Positions 8,591-17,510 of a stretch of DNA of 64,000 nt are shown piece after piece. Below the pieces are notes generated by a model. It was given only the letters and a program-made list of their open reading frames with translations. It was not told the DNA's origin and made no database searches. Numbering within the stretch: the stretch's first letter is position 1; each line of letters opens with the position of its first letter. Both the position numbers and the translations under genes were made by a program. This stretch comes from Anaerostipes caccae L1-92 (GTDB lineage: Bacteria; Bacillota; Clostridia; Lachnospirales; Lachnospiraceae), in assembly GCF_014467075.1 (NCBI RefSeq), contig NZ_AP023027.1:1925501-1989500 (forward strand). Reading direction: 5' to 3'.

Positions 8591-9868
8591 TTAGGACAGC
8601 ATCTTTGGAAATCCCTGTTCTTTCAGCATCCCGAGCATCTCTCTGTACTCATCCTTCATTTGCTGATATATCAGCATCAGCCGCTCTCCGTTTTTATCGA
8701 TCTCCTCCATAAGAAAATCATAATTCATGGAAACGGCCTTTGTAACTTCCGGACATATTTGATTTCTGCGGGCCATGTCACCGAGTATCTTCAAGGTCTG
8801 TTCCTTTGAGAAGACCTGCTTATAGCTGCGCTTTCGGATCAGTGCACTGATGATGTCCGCCACCGCACAGATTCTTTCCTCCCTGGAAAGCTGATCTCCC
8901 GTAAGACCCAGAGGATACCCGGAGCCGTCCAGCTTTTCATGATGTCTGACTGCGATCTTATATATATCAGGATGGACGTATTCTTTCAGAATTCTTCCGC
9001 TGTCAACTACATGCTCCTGCATGATCTTGTATTCGTCCGGTGTCAGTGCCCCCGGCTTTTCTAATATTTCAACCGGTGTGGCAACCTTTCCGATATCATG
9101 GAGCAGAGCGCCGTAATACAGGCGGTCTGACCTGTCACCGGGAATTCCCATAATATTTGCTATGGCAATGCTGGCATTAACCGTTGTTATCGTGTGAAGC
9201 ACCATGAACTCACTGCGGAAGTCGATGGAATATGCCAGCATTTCCAGGTAAGTCCGCTGCTCATCTTCCGTAAATCTCATCTTTTCTATGATGTCTTCCA
9301 ATTCCTCCTCGAAGGAGCCGTCCTTCAGTGCCCGGCCGATTTGATATTTCTCCTCCGCACGCAGAAGTGTCTCAACGGCAAACTCAGAAAACTCCCTTCC
9401 TTTTCTCTCCTCAAGTTTTTCCCTTATTTGTGCCTTTGTCTGCCACAGCAGATCAGTTCTGTCCGCCAGATGAATGACATCTGCAAGGAAAAGAGTACGT
9501 CCTTTCACTCCCTGCTCCTTCATCAGGCAGTAATCCGCATGATGGTAAAGCACTGCCTCCGTATATTCGGAAAGAGGCGAAAACATTTTGAGGAATAAGC
9601 TGCCGTAAATGGAATGTTCCCATACATTTCTCGATTCAAATTCCACGATACAGTCAATTTCTTCTGTTTTATATGCCCCGATATCATGAATGAGACATAC
9701 CAGAAGGACATTTTTCAGCATCTCGTGTGAGATCTCTCCCTCTGCCTCTTCTAAAATTTTGAGAGCAATGTAAGCTACCCTCTCTCCGTGTTCAACCAGA
9801 CGGGGATCTACTTTGTTCAGCGTCCGCTTAACAATCCCCCATATATTTTTGCTCCTTATGGCGTGCAT
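8591..9868 (-). CDS. Two-domain HD / HD-GYP phosphohydrolase
   Basis: 425 residues with two HD folds. The N-terminal half has a HD pair in LIHDIGAYK. The C-terminal half has the fuller HD-GYP set: HDIGK near residue 250, then HHEKLDGSGYP. HD-GYP proteins commonly hydrolyse cyclic-di-GMP; activity here is inferred. There are no membrane segments or receiver domain, so it appears cytosolic. It is the last gene of the topB operon and ends ahead of a strong terminator. The N-terminal HD domain may be regulatory or a second hydrolase. Confidence 0.82.
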   Translation of the reverse strand: MHAIRSKNIWGIVKRTLNKVDPRLVEHGERVAYIALKILEEAEGEISHEMLKNVLLVCLIHDIGAYKTEEIDCIVEFESRNVWEHSIYGSLFLKMFSPLSEYTEAVLYHHADYCLMKEQGVKGRTLFLADVIHLADRTDLLWQTKAQIREKLEERKGREFSEFAVETLLRAEEKYQIGRALKDGSFEEELEDIIEKMRFTEDEQRTYLEMLAYSIDFRSEFMVLHTITTVNASIAIANIMGIPGDRSDRLYYGALLHDIGKVATPVEILEKPGALTPDEYKIMQEHVVDSGRILKEYVHPDIYKIAVRHHEKLDGSGYPLGLTGDQLSREERICAVADIISALIRKRSYKQVFSKEQTLKILGDMARRNQICPEVTKAVSMNYDFLMEEIDKNGERLMLIYQQMKDEYREMLGMLKEQGFPKMLS

Positions 9869-9925
9869 ATTATAATACCTTTATATCCCCTTCTTTGTTC
9901 ATCATGTTACCCTCTTAAGAACTAT

Positions 9926-10804
9926 TTACTTTAACAATTTTTTAATTTTGGAAAGTGATTTTTCGCTGGCTGTATAAAACTTTTGGCTGCCCTTTTTATC
10001 CGTGATGCAAAAAGACGTCCCCTCTTCCGATACCGAAAGACTGGTCAGTGTTCCCTGCGTATAAAAACGGTACTCAGTCCACTTCGCAGTGTCATGTTTT
10101 TTCTTATCTGCCTTGGCATTCCGCAGGAGTTCAGATACCTGAACAGCTGTTTCGTTAAATTTCAGCTTTTGATCTGTGATGATCAGGGACGCATCTGCAA
10201 GCCTTTCCAGATAGGAAGGATAATGTTTGACGTTAACCGCGTCGATCAGCCCATCCCCAATGACGCTTGCATTGTTGAAGCAGTATACATTTTCAGGAAT
10301 CTGGTCAAATACAATATAGCTGTTCCCATAAACCTTAAATTCATACGTAGAATTATCCTCATCGATCAGTGCATAAGAGTAAATATTACCGTGATATTTT
10401 TCCCGCAGATCGGTGACCGTCAGCCCTATGATGCGATATGAATTCTGCACAATATCTTTCACAAAATTACAAACGGGCTCATTCGTGACAGCAAAACTTT
10501 GGTACGCCTTTCCCTTTTGGATACGGACAAAATCTGTCTTTGAAATGGTGCTCCCCGCCACTTCCTTTTTGTAGGCAGCCAGCTTCTGATCACCGGTATA
10601 TTCGTGTATTTCTTTAATTTTTTTGTCCAGCGAATCTTCCCTTGCTCTAGACCTCTTCAGATCCTGGCTGAGCTTTTCGTTCTGGTCCTGTAATTTCTGG
10701 TAGTATTCCGATTCGATGATTTCCTGTTTGGAAGCTTTCCCGCAGCCGGAAAGCGCAAAAGAAACGCAGATGAAAAGCGTCAGAGTCATCATTCTTTTTC
10801 TCAT
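9926..10804 (-). CDS. Lipoprotein with coiled-coil, unknown function
   Basis: 292 residues. A lipoprotein signal ends in the lipobox LSGC at about residues 18-21, so the mature protein should be anchored outside the membrane. Residues about 30-70 are charged and coiled-coil-like (KLQDQNEKLSQDLKRSRARE). The rest is a mixed soluble domain that I do not recognise. It lies between a left-handed beta-helix protein gene and the HD-GYP gene. The start is an ATG behind AAAGGA. Confidence 0.75.
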   Translation of the reverse strand: MRKRMMTLTLFICVSFALSGCGKASKQEIIESEYYQKLQDQNEKLSQDLKRSRAREDSLDKKIKEIHEYTGDQKLAAYKKEVAGSTISKTDFVRIQKGKAYQSFAVTNEPVCNFVKDIVQNSYRIIGLTVTDLREKYHGNIYSYALIDEDNSTYEFKVYGNSYIVFDQIPENVYCFNNASVIGDGLIDAVNVKHYPSYLERLADASLIITDQKLKFNETAVQVSELLRNAKADKKKHDTAKWTEYRFYTQGTLTSLSVSEEGTSFCITDKKGSQKFYTASEKSLSKIKKLLK

Positions 10805-10825
10805 GCTGTGAAATCCTTTCTTTGT

Positions 10826-11494
10826 TTATTGTTTTTGGGCGATCTCCCCTGCTTTTTTATAAATACTGTTTTCCTCGATATATCCTCTTACCATGGAAAG
10901 AGGATATATATTCGTATTCGCTCCGACAACAGACCCGGGATTTAAAACAGTGCCGCAGCCTACTTCCACATGATCTCCCAGGATTGCCCCTATTTTCTTT
11001 CTTCCGGTTTCAATTTTCTGTTCCCCGCATTTAATCACTACATTGGTCTTGTCGGATTTTACATTGGATGTAATCGACCCCGCACCCATATGGGATTTAT
11101 ATCCTAAAATAGAATCTCCAACGTAGTTATAATGGGGAACCTGCACATTATTAAACAGTATATCATTTTTTATTTCTGTTGAGTTCCCGACCACACAGTT
11201 ATCACCGATCAGCGCATTGCCGCGGATAAAGGCTCCCGGCCTTACCTCAGTGCCTGCCCCGATGATAGCCGGACCATTAATCTCCGCAGTTCTTGCGATA
11301 ACAGCAGATTTTGCGATCCAGACATCATCGCCGATCCGGTCAAATTCTTCCTCGGGAAGTTCCGGGCCCGTCTTTAAGATAAAATCGCCGATCAGCGCCA
11401 GCACTTCCCATGGATATGTAGTCTCTTCAAACAGTTCTTTTGCTATCGTCTGATCCATATCTTTGAATAATTCCTTGTTTGTCAGCTGTTTCAT
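10826..11494 (-). CDS. Left-handed beta-helix (hexapeptide) protein, GlmU C-domain-like
   Basis: 222 residues, mostly hexapeptide repeats (AIIGAGTEVRPGAFIRG, GTVLNPGSVVGANTNIYP) as in the acetyltransferase half of GlmU. There is no nucleotidyltransferase domain in front: the first 50 residues are a short helical lead. It may be an acyltransferase on a nucleotide sugar or simply a structural relative; the acceptor is unknown. Its start overlaps the topB stop by 4 bases, implying coupled translation. Confidence 0.75.
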   Translation of the reverse strand: MKQLTNKELFKDMDQTIAKELFEETTYPWEVLALIGDFILKTGPELPEEEFDRIGDDVWIAKSAVIARTAEINGPAIIGAGTEVRPGAFIRGNALIGDNCVVGNSTEIKNDILFNNVQVPHYNYVGDSILGYKSHMGAGSITSNVKSDKTNVVIKCGEQKIETGRKKIGAILGDHVEVGCGTVLNPGSVVGANTNIYPLSMVRGYIEENSIYKKAGEIAQKQ

Positions 11495-13485
11495 TCTTTT
11501 TCACCTTTCCCTTTCTTGTTTACATAATATTTTGCAGTCTCGTCAAACATTCTGCGCAGTATATACTGATGATTCGTCCTTTTGACCGCATCGGTATGCT
11601 TTGCCACAAAATGATTCAGTTTCTTCATATACTCTTCTTCACTTACTGTGCCTTCTGCCACATAGGTGAGCCCTTTTTCCCAGCTTGCGGTAAGCTCCGG
11701 ATTCAGAAGAGAATGGATAGAGCCTCTGACCACGTCAAAGATCATCTCACCCATCAGTGTCGGCGTTACCGTCTGGGTCTTTTTATTCAGCGCTATGTAT
11801 TGATTATTGATCAGTTTTTTGACGATCTCGGCCCGTGTTGCGCTTGTTCCGATTCCGCTTCCTCTGATCTGCGCTCTCAAATCTTCGTCTTCGATGAGCT
11901 GCCCCGCATTTTCCATGGCGAGAATCAAAGAACCGGAATTATAACGCTTCGGAGGGGTTGTAGTACCATCCTTGATCAAATGTTTTTTAATCGGAAGCTT
12001 CATTCCCTTTTTCAGGGAGAGTATAGCATCTGTCTGCTCTTTGGAAACAGAATCCTGCTTTTTGGCCTCTTTTCCTCCGGCTACTAAAAGATATCCGGGA
12101 TCTACAAGCAATTTGAAATTTGCGGTAAAGGTTTCTCCCGCCGTTTTTGTCACCAGCTTTATCTTAGAATATACCGCCGGAGGCAGAAAGATACATAAAA
12201 ACCGCCGGACAATCACTTCATACACCTTCTGCCCGGTCTGTGAAACGCTTTTTAAGTTATTCAAAGCCTGTCCGGTCGGGATGATGGCATAGTGGTCCGT
12301 GATCTTTTTATCATCTACATATCTGGTTTTTGCAAGTCCGGTGTAGGACTTCTTATCTAAAATTTCCGCAGCTGTTTCCGAGAGGATTCCGTAATTTTTT
12401 AATCCTGACAGATTTTTATAAATTTCTTTAGAAACTGCGCTAGACAAAACTCTCGCATCGGTTCTCGGATAAGTGACCAGTTTTTTTTCATACAATTCCT
12501 GAACAATCTTCAGTGTCTCATCAGGACTTAACTTGAACATCTTGGAGCACTGATTCTGAAGTTCTGCCAGATTGTATAAAAGGGGCGGATTCTTTTTCTC
12601 CTGGCGTTTTGAAGAAGCTTCCACTATCGTCTCCATACCGGAGGCTTCTTCTATTTCTTTTATAAAGGCCTCTGCATCCTCTTTTTTTAAAAACCCGTTG
12701 TCTTTGTATAATTTCTTTGACTCAAAATATCTGGAACCCTTTACCTCCTTCCATTCAGACTCGATCTTTACACCCTGCGGTGTAATGTGGGAGAGCACTT
12801 TATAAAAAGGTATAGGGACAAAGCTCCTGATCTCCCGTTCTCTTTTTACGATCATGCCGAGGACACAGGTCATGACCCTGCCCACAGCCACAACGACACT
12901 TCGCTTTTGTTTCATGAAGTTTCCAAGGGTCCAGCCATACTTTAAGGTCAGTACCCTGGAAAAGTTGATCCCCATCAGATAATCTTCCTTTGCCCGCAAG
13001 TAAGCGGCAGAAGCCAGATTATCATACTCACTCAGGTCTTTGGCCTCCCGGACTCCTCTGAGCACCTCTTCCTTCGTCTGGGAATCGATCCAGACTCTCT
13101 TCTTCTGTTTTCCAGTCACATGGGCTTCCTGATCCACCAGCCGGTAAATATATTCTCCTTCCCGTCCGGAGTCGGTGCACACATAGATCGTATCGATGTC
13201 TTCCCGGTTCAGGAGTGAACATACAATATCATACTGTTTCTTTACCCCCGGAATAATCTCATACTTATAATCTTCCGGCAGAAACGGAAGTGTTTCTAAA
13301 TCCCACCGCTTCAGACTGGGATCATACTTATCCGGATATGACATGGTAACGAGATGGCCCACACACCATGTAATCACGGCTTTCTCACTCTCCAGATATC
13401 CGTCCCTGCTGGACGGTTTCAGGTCCAGTGCATTGGCAAATTCTCTTGCCACGCTTGGTTTTTCTGTAATAAATAATGACTTCAA
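11491..13485 (-). CDS. topB: DNA topoisomerase III
   Basis: A type IA topoisomerase of about 664 residues. The Toprim domain opens with LFITEKPSVAREFANAL and has CTDSGREGE. The active-site Tyr is in VTYPRTDARVLS. The enzyme decatenates and relaxes single-stranded DNA regions. I choose the TTG at 13485 because AGGA lies 6 bases upstream and the family begins almost at this point. An ATG at 13503 adds 6 residues but has no ribosome site and would leave a leader of only about 8 bases. Confidence 0.9.
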   Translation of the reverse strand: MKSLFITEKPSVAREFANALDLKPSSRDGYLESEKAVITWCVGHLVTMSYPDKYDPSLKRWDLETLPFLPEDYKYEIIPGVKKQYDIVCSLLNREDIDTIYVCTDSGREGEYIYRLVDQEAHVTGKQKKRVWIDSQTKEEVLRGVREAKDLSEYDNLASAAYLRAKEDYLMGINFSRVLTLKYGWTLGNFMKQKRSVVVAVGRVMTCVLGMIVKREREIRSFVPIPFYKVLSHITPQGVKIESEWKEVKGSRYFESKKLYKDNGFLKKEDAEAFIKEIEEASGMETIVEASSKRQEKKNPPLLYNLAELQNQCSKMFKLSPDETLKIVQELYEKKLVTYPRTDARVLSSAVSKEIYKNLSGLKNYGILSETAAEILDKKSYTGLAKTRYVDDKKITDHYAIIPTGQALNNLKSVSQTGQKVYEVIVRRFLCIFLPPAVYSKIKLVTKTAGETFTANFKLLVDPGYLLVAGGKEAKKQDSVSKEQTDAILSLKKGMKLPIKKHLIKDGTTTPPKRYNSGSLILAMENAGQLIEDEDLRAQIRGSGIGTSATRAEIVKKLINNQYIALNKKTQTVTPTLMGEMIFDVVRGSIHSLLNPELTASWEKGLTYVAEGTVSEEEYMKKLNHFVAKHTDAVKRTNHQYILRRMFDETAKYYVNKKGKGEKE

Positions 13486-13517
13486 ACGTAATCCTGCTTT
13501 CATTTTTTTCTTTTGCT

Positions 13518-13526
13518 ATTATATCA
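13518..13526 (-). promoter_or_regulatory. Extended -10 promoter for topB
   Basis: TGATATAAT on the minus strand is an extended -10 element. The expected start of transcription near 13511 supports translation from the TTG at 13485. No good -35 box is seen. Confidence 0.5.
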
Positions 13527-13589
13527 TATTTAGGTCTCCTGTGATACAATAATATCCAGAGATAAAGTGAGTAAAGGAGTGTGTTTGAT

Positions 13590-14225
13590 ATGAGTATGGA
13601 AAAAGCAAATCAGGTGACCGCAGCTGCGATCATTAAGAACATGGAAAAGAGAAATTTTTCAGGAGTATACTGTGCTACGAAGGAGGAAGCCTTACAAAAA
13701 GCTCTGTCCTACATAGAAAAAGGCTCTGTTGTTTCATGGGGCGGTTCCATGAGTGCAGCAGAGATCGGGCTTATAGATGCCGTGAAAAATTCAGGTCAGT
13801 ATGAAGCTGTGGACCGGTCGGCGGCAAAAAATTATGAGGAACAGCGACAGATATATGCAAAGGCAGTCCTCGCCGACACCTATATTATGAGTACCAATGC
13901 CATCACACTGGAAGGGGAACTGATCAATATCGACGGCTCCGGCAACCGAGTAGGCTGTTTAAGCTACGGACCGAGACAGGTGATTCTGGTCGTTGGAATG
14001 AACAAAGTGGTAAGCACCGTGGAAGAAGGCGTGCACCGGACGAGAAGCAAGGCCTCCTGTCCGAACACAATCCGCCTGGGACTGAAAACTCCGTGTTCCA
14101 TTACAGGACACTGCGGGGAGTGTTACGGTGATTCTTCTATCTGCTCCCATCTGCTGATCACAAGAAGATGCGGACAGAAAGACCGGATCAAGATCATTCT
14201 GGTCGGAGAAGATTTGGGTTATTAA
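13590..14225 (+). CDS. LUD-domain protein (LutC/YkgG-like)
   Basis: 211 residues of the LUD (DUF162) family, which includes LutC and parts of LutB of lactate utilisation. Visible pieces are GSVVSWGGSMSAAEIGL and STNAITLEGELINIDGSGNRVG. A Cys cluster near the end (CSITGHCGECYGDSSIC) is typical of the stand-alone version in clostridia. It is monocistronic and divergent from topB; no lutA/lutB is nearby, so a role in lactate use is not supported by context. The start is the ATG at 13590, 10 bases after AAGGAG; an upstream GTG is too close to that site. Confidence 0.82.
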   Translation: MSMEKANQVTAAAIIKNMEKRNFSGVYCATKEEALQKALSYIEKGSVVSWGGSMSAAEIGLIDAVKNSGQYEAVDRSAAKNYEEQRQIYAKAVLADTYIMSTNAITLEGELINIDGSGNRVGCLSYGPRQVILVVGMNKVVSTVEEGVHRTRSKASCPNTIRLGLKTPCSITGHCGECYGDSSICSHLLITRRCGQKDRIKIILVGEDLGY

Positions 14226-14230
14226 AACAA

Positions 14231-14275
14231 AACAGGTATTCTGGAAGAAGAAACTTCTGGAATACCTGTTTTTTG
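14231..14275. terminator. Bidirectional terminator between LUD and HAD genes
   Basis: AACAGGTATT (14231-14240) pairs with AATACCTGTT (14261-14270), extended by GAAG/CTTC inside. A T-run follows on the plus strand and a shorter one on the minus strand. It serves two convergent genes. Confidence 0.85.
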
Positions 14276-14287
14276 TTTCTTAGTCTG

Positions 14288-14968
14288 TCAGACAGTTTCC
14301 AGCAGATCCAGTCCGACTTCTCTGAAATCCTCGATAACAGCCGTGACTCCCGGGAGCCCAAGCAGCCTCTCATGGTCCTTTTTCGGCCCTATGGCTATGA
14401 TCTTTCCTGCTCCAGCCCTCCTGGCCGCTTCAATTCCCGCATCTGCATCCTCAAAGACGACACATTCCCCGGGGCAAAGGCCGATCCTTTCCATGGCCAT
14501 CAGGTAAATATCCGGCTCGGGCTTGCCCTTAAAGGTTCCGTCGTCATAGACAATGTGTTCTGCCGGAATCCAGTGGGTAAGATGCATATGCTTCATATAA
14601 AATCTTACATTTCCAATGGCTGACGCCGTGGCTATGGCAAAAGGCACCGCATGTTCTTTGAGCTTGGTAAGAAATTCCGGAAGCCCTTCTGTAAAATTGA
14701 TCCCCTTCGGATCATTGAGACACATTTCCCTGTAAATATCTTCTTTTTCCTCTGTCAGGTCATAAATCTCCTGTTCTGTGAGATCAGGATTTAAAGCCAT
14801 TTTTAAAAACTCTCCTCCGTTGATCCCATGGATCATTTTGTGAAGCTGTCTGACCGTATACTTCCCATCTGCATGTCTCTGGAAAAATTCAAACCACGCG
14901 GCTTCCTGTTTGTCCCCATCAATATACATCGTTCCGTTAAAATCGAATACAATCCCTTTTAAGTTCAT
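14288..14968 (-). CDS. HAD-family phosphatase (beta-phosphoglucomutase-like)
   Basis: 226 residues, normal for subfamily IA. Motif I is FDFNGT: the nucleophile Asp is present but the usual second Asp is Asn, a variant known in some HAD groups. Motif II is ATASAIG, the motif III Lys is in FKGKPEPDIY and motif IV is VFEDADAGIEAA. Likely substrates are sugar phosphates or small phosphoesters. Its start overlaps the stop of the upstream GGDEF gene by 4 bases (ATGA), so it is translated with the cyclase genes; the reason for that link is not clear. Confidence 0.85.
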   Translation of the reverse strand: MNLKGIVFDFNGTMYIDGDKQEAAWFEFFQRHADGKYTVRQLHKMIHGINGGEFLKMALNPDLTEQEIYDLTEEKEDIYREMCLNDPKGINFTEGLPEFLTKLKEHAVPFAIATASAIGNVRFYMKHMHLTHWIPAEHIVYDDGTFKGKPEPDIYLMAMERIGLCPGECVVFEDADAGIEAARRAGAGKIIAIGPKKDHERLLGLPGVTAVIEDFREVGLDLLETV

Positions 14969-16188
14969 CTTTTCCTCCTGTCTTTTCCTCTTTTCTGTTC
15001 GTACATTCTCCGGTCTGCCAGCGAAAGCAGCTCTTCTGCCGTCTCCGCTTCACTGCACTGTGCCACTCCAAAACTTATGGACATAATGAATGGAAAATTC
15101 TTATCACTGCTGTACTGCTTCAGTTTCTCCCCGGTATCTTTCAATAAATCCGTCACCTGGCTGCGATTTTTCTCAGAAAATAACAAGAGAAATTCATCGC
15201 CGCCGTACCGGAACACATAGTCTTCATCCCGAGCCGCGGCAGTCAGAACTGAAGCAGTGGTCTTCAGATAACGGTCGCCTTCCTGATGTCCGAATTTGTC
15301 ATTGGCTGTTTTCAGATGGTCCAGATCCACAAAGCAAAGACAATAATCCTTAGAGGCCGCAGAATATTTTTCCAAAACCTGTCCGGCCAAATGCCGGTTA
15401 TAACATCCGGTCAGTGCATCCACATAGGCCAGTGTCCAAAGTCTCTCTTCTTCTTCCTTATCTGTCAGCATGGTTGTCCATTCTTCCCTCATCTTTCTCC
15501 TGTAAAGATTAAGCCTGCTCATTCTCATCGTATAGACAATACAAATATTCAGGCCTATAAATGCAAAAACAGCGGACTTTATACCCCAAAACTTCAGAAA
15601 TACGGAATTTGAAGGGACATAGTAGCCAAGCAGATTCAGGACGAGATATACATACAGGACAAACTGAATCCCAACGTGAAACCTCAGACTGGAGCGGTCC
15701 CTAAGGATGATGCAGAGCCTTTCGTAAAGCTGACTCTGTCTGAAGAAGTAAAACAGAAATCCTGTGATTACAAAGCCGAGAAAAATAGGATATTCCTTTA
15801 TATTTCCCGGCAGCTTGGTCTGGTTGTCAAAGGATGTCAGGGGCCTGTTTAACAGCAGTGCAAAGATACATCGCAGACAGATGTTCCACGCCAGACCCGG
15901 TATGATTCCGAAGTAAGCAAGCATCGCACTTTTATCGAATCCTACATGGTAAAAGATCCGTATCTGCAGCAGAAAGAAAAAGAAAAAAATGGTCCAGTTG
16001 ACGATCAGGTGCAGATCCAGAAAACTGGCCGCAACAAACCATGCATAATTTAGCACAAAGGTAAGGATAACAACAGACCTTCTTTTTTCCCTGCATTCCA
16101 GTACACAGTCAGCAAAGGAGAAAAACTCATAATGATAAAAAAAGTAAGATACTGCGACTGCAGCCATCAGGACTAATTGTTTGGGCAT
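14965..16188 (-). CDS. Membrane diguanylate cyclase (GGDEF) with I-site
   Basis: 407 residues. The N-terminal 210 residues are hydrophobic, with roughly six to seven membrane helices and no known sensory fold. The C-terminal GGDEF domain is complete (YGGDEFLLLF). RDED lies exactly 5 residues before GGDEF, matching the RxxD product-inhibition site. It would make cyclic-di-GMP and be feedback-inhibited. Its first 16 bases overlap the end of a second GGDEF gene, its likely paralogue. Confidence 0.9.
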   Translation of the reverse strand: MPKQLVLMAAVAVSYFFYHYEFFSFADCVLECREKRRSVVILTFVLNYAWFVAASFLDLHLIVNWTIFFFFFLLQIRIFYHVGFDKSAMLAYFGIIPGLAWNICLRCIFALLLNRPLTSFDNQTKLPGNIKEYPIFLGFVITGFLFYFFRQSQLYERLCIILRDRSSLRFHVGIQFVLYVYLVLNLLGYYVPSNSVFLKFWGIKSAVFAFIGLNICIVYTMRMSRLNLYRRKMREEWTTMLTDKEEEERLWTLAYVDALTGCYNRHLAGQVLEKYSAASKDYCLCFVDLDHLKTANDKFGHQEGDRYLKTTASVLTAAARDEDYVFRYGGDEFLLLFSEKNRSQVTDLLKDTGEKLKQYSSDKNFPFIMSISFGVAQCSEAETAEELLSLADRRMYEQKRGKDRRKR

Positions 16189-17378
16189 ACAGTATCACGC
16201 TCCTCTTTCCTGTTATGTTTGTCTGAGTACATGGCCTGGTCCGCCTCTTTAATCAATTCTTCCGGTGTTTTCTGACCGGACACGGCACCGAAACTAAAGT
16301 GTATCGGGAGCCGGTCCTTCTCCGGATGTTCCATCTCTTTTCTTATTTTTTCCATCTTGTCCTTCGTTTCTTCAGAACCGATTCCCGGAAAGACAGCTAA
16401 AAACTCATCCCCTCCGATTCTGATCAGCAGTTCATCTTTTTTGAGATTCTTTTTCATTTCTTCTGCAAACGTTTTTAAATAGACATCTCCAACGGAATGT
16501 CCTTTGCTGTCATTGATCTCTTTCAGTCCGTCCAGATCCATATACACCGCAGTCAGCAGCTTATTTTGCTTCAGAAAGGATTTAAGGAGCTCTATTCCGT
16601 ATCCGCGGACATAGGCCCCTGTCAGACTGTCGGTCTTTGCCATCCTGGTCATTTGTTCCTCCCGGAGCAGTTTTCTGGCTTTTGCCTCCTCCATCTTCCG
16701 GTATCTCTCTTCCAAATACTGCTCCCGCACAATGAGATAATTATGGCGCATAAATAAAAATGTAAGCAGCAGAATCAGAGCATTGCCGCTGATCATGAGA
16801 GCCGGTACAAAAACATTATCTGAAAAGAACGATGCCAGGATACTGTCGATCATTTCATAGACGAGACAGCTCCAGAGAAACAACAAAAATATTTTTGATT
16901 TCTTATAGTCAGTGTGTTCTTCCTTCACATTTTTACCGCTAAAGTATCTGATCCATATAATATAAAATATACAGAGCACGATCTTTGCAGTCAAGTATCC
17001 CGATGCTTTCACGGAACTCTGAAGATTTATATTCCTGACACTTCCGCGGCCAATAGAAGCCGCTCCCAGAAACATGAGATAAAAGGACGAGAGATGAAGA
17101 TATCCTATCATAGAAAAAGTTTGAATCATCTTGCCATTGATGTGTACACGCAGATAAGGCAGGTACCAGAGCAGAAAATATAAAAGCAGGCTCAAGTATA
17201 CGGGTACTTCAGACAATACAGTCACGCCGGACCATACAAGGCTGGCAGCCCCGCAGAAAATCAGAGCCGATTTGTGTTCTTTCCACAGATATCCGACAGA
17301 TTCCATGGCTTTTACTCTTAAAATTTCCTGTGCCGCGGATACACCAATCAGCAGAAGGAATAACTCTGTTTGTATCAT
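16173..17378 (-). CDS. Membrane diguanylate cyclase (GGDEF) lacking I-site
   Basis: 401 residues, with an N-terminal membrane region of several helices, a short charged helix (YLEERYRKMEEAKARKLL) and a GGDEF domain (IGGDEFLAVFPG). At the I-site position the residues are KKDE, not RxxD, so product inhibition by the usual route is not expected. It is the first gene of the three-gene cyclase/HAD operon. The signal sensed by the membrane part is unknown. Confidence 0.9.
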   Translation of the reverse strand: MIQTELFLLLIGVSAAQEILRVKAMESVGYLWKEHKSALIFCGAASLVWSGVTVLSEVPVYLSLLLYFLLWYLPYLRVHINGKMIQTFSMIGYLHLSSFYLMFLGAASIGRGSVRNINLQSSVKASGYLTAKIVLCIFYIIWIRYFSGKNVKEEHTDYKKSKIFLLFLWSCLVYEMIDSILASFFSDNVFVPALMISGNALILLLTFLFMRHNYLIVREQYLEERYRKMEEAKARKLLREEQMTRMAKTDSLTGAYVRGYGIELLKSFLKQNKLLTAVYMDLDGLKEINDSKGHSVGDVYLKTFAEEMKKNLKKDELLIRIGGDEFLAVFPGIGSEETKDKMEKIRKEMEHPEKDRLPIHFSFGAVSGQKTPEELIKEADQAMYSDKHNRKEERDTVCPNN

Positions 17379-17460
17379 CTCTTTGCCTTTCGTTTTTATT
17401 TGTATTATTATACACTATTTTGCTCCGTAATGTCTCACTTTTACTTAATCATAGGACAAA

Positions 17461-17493
17461 AAAGTACAGCCGCAGTACCGGCTGTACTTTATC
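17461..17493 (-). terminator. Terminator of the aspS-ACT-glyA operon
   Basis: AAAGTACAGCCG pairs with CGGCTGTACTTT around 6 bases, followed on the minus strand by six T. It begins 18 bases past the glyA stop. Confidence 0.9.
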
Positions 17494-17510
17494 TTCATCT
17501 ATTCTGCTGA

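Noticed and set aside
13590..14225. LUD protein as part of the lactate regulon
   Set aside because: It lies 7.5 kb from the lactate genes, has no FadR-type palindrome and no LutA/LutB partners.
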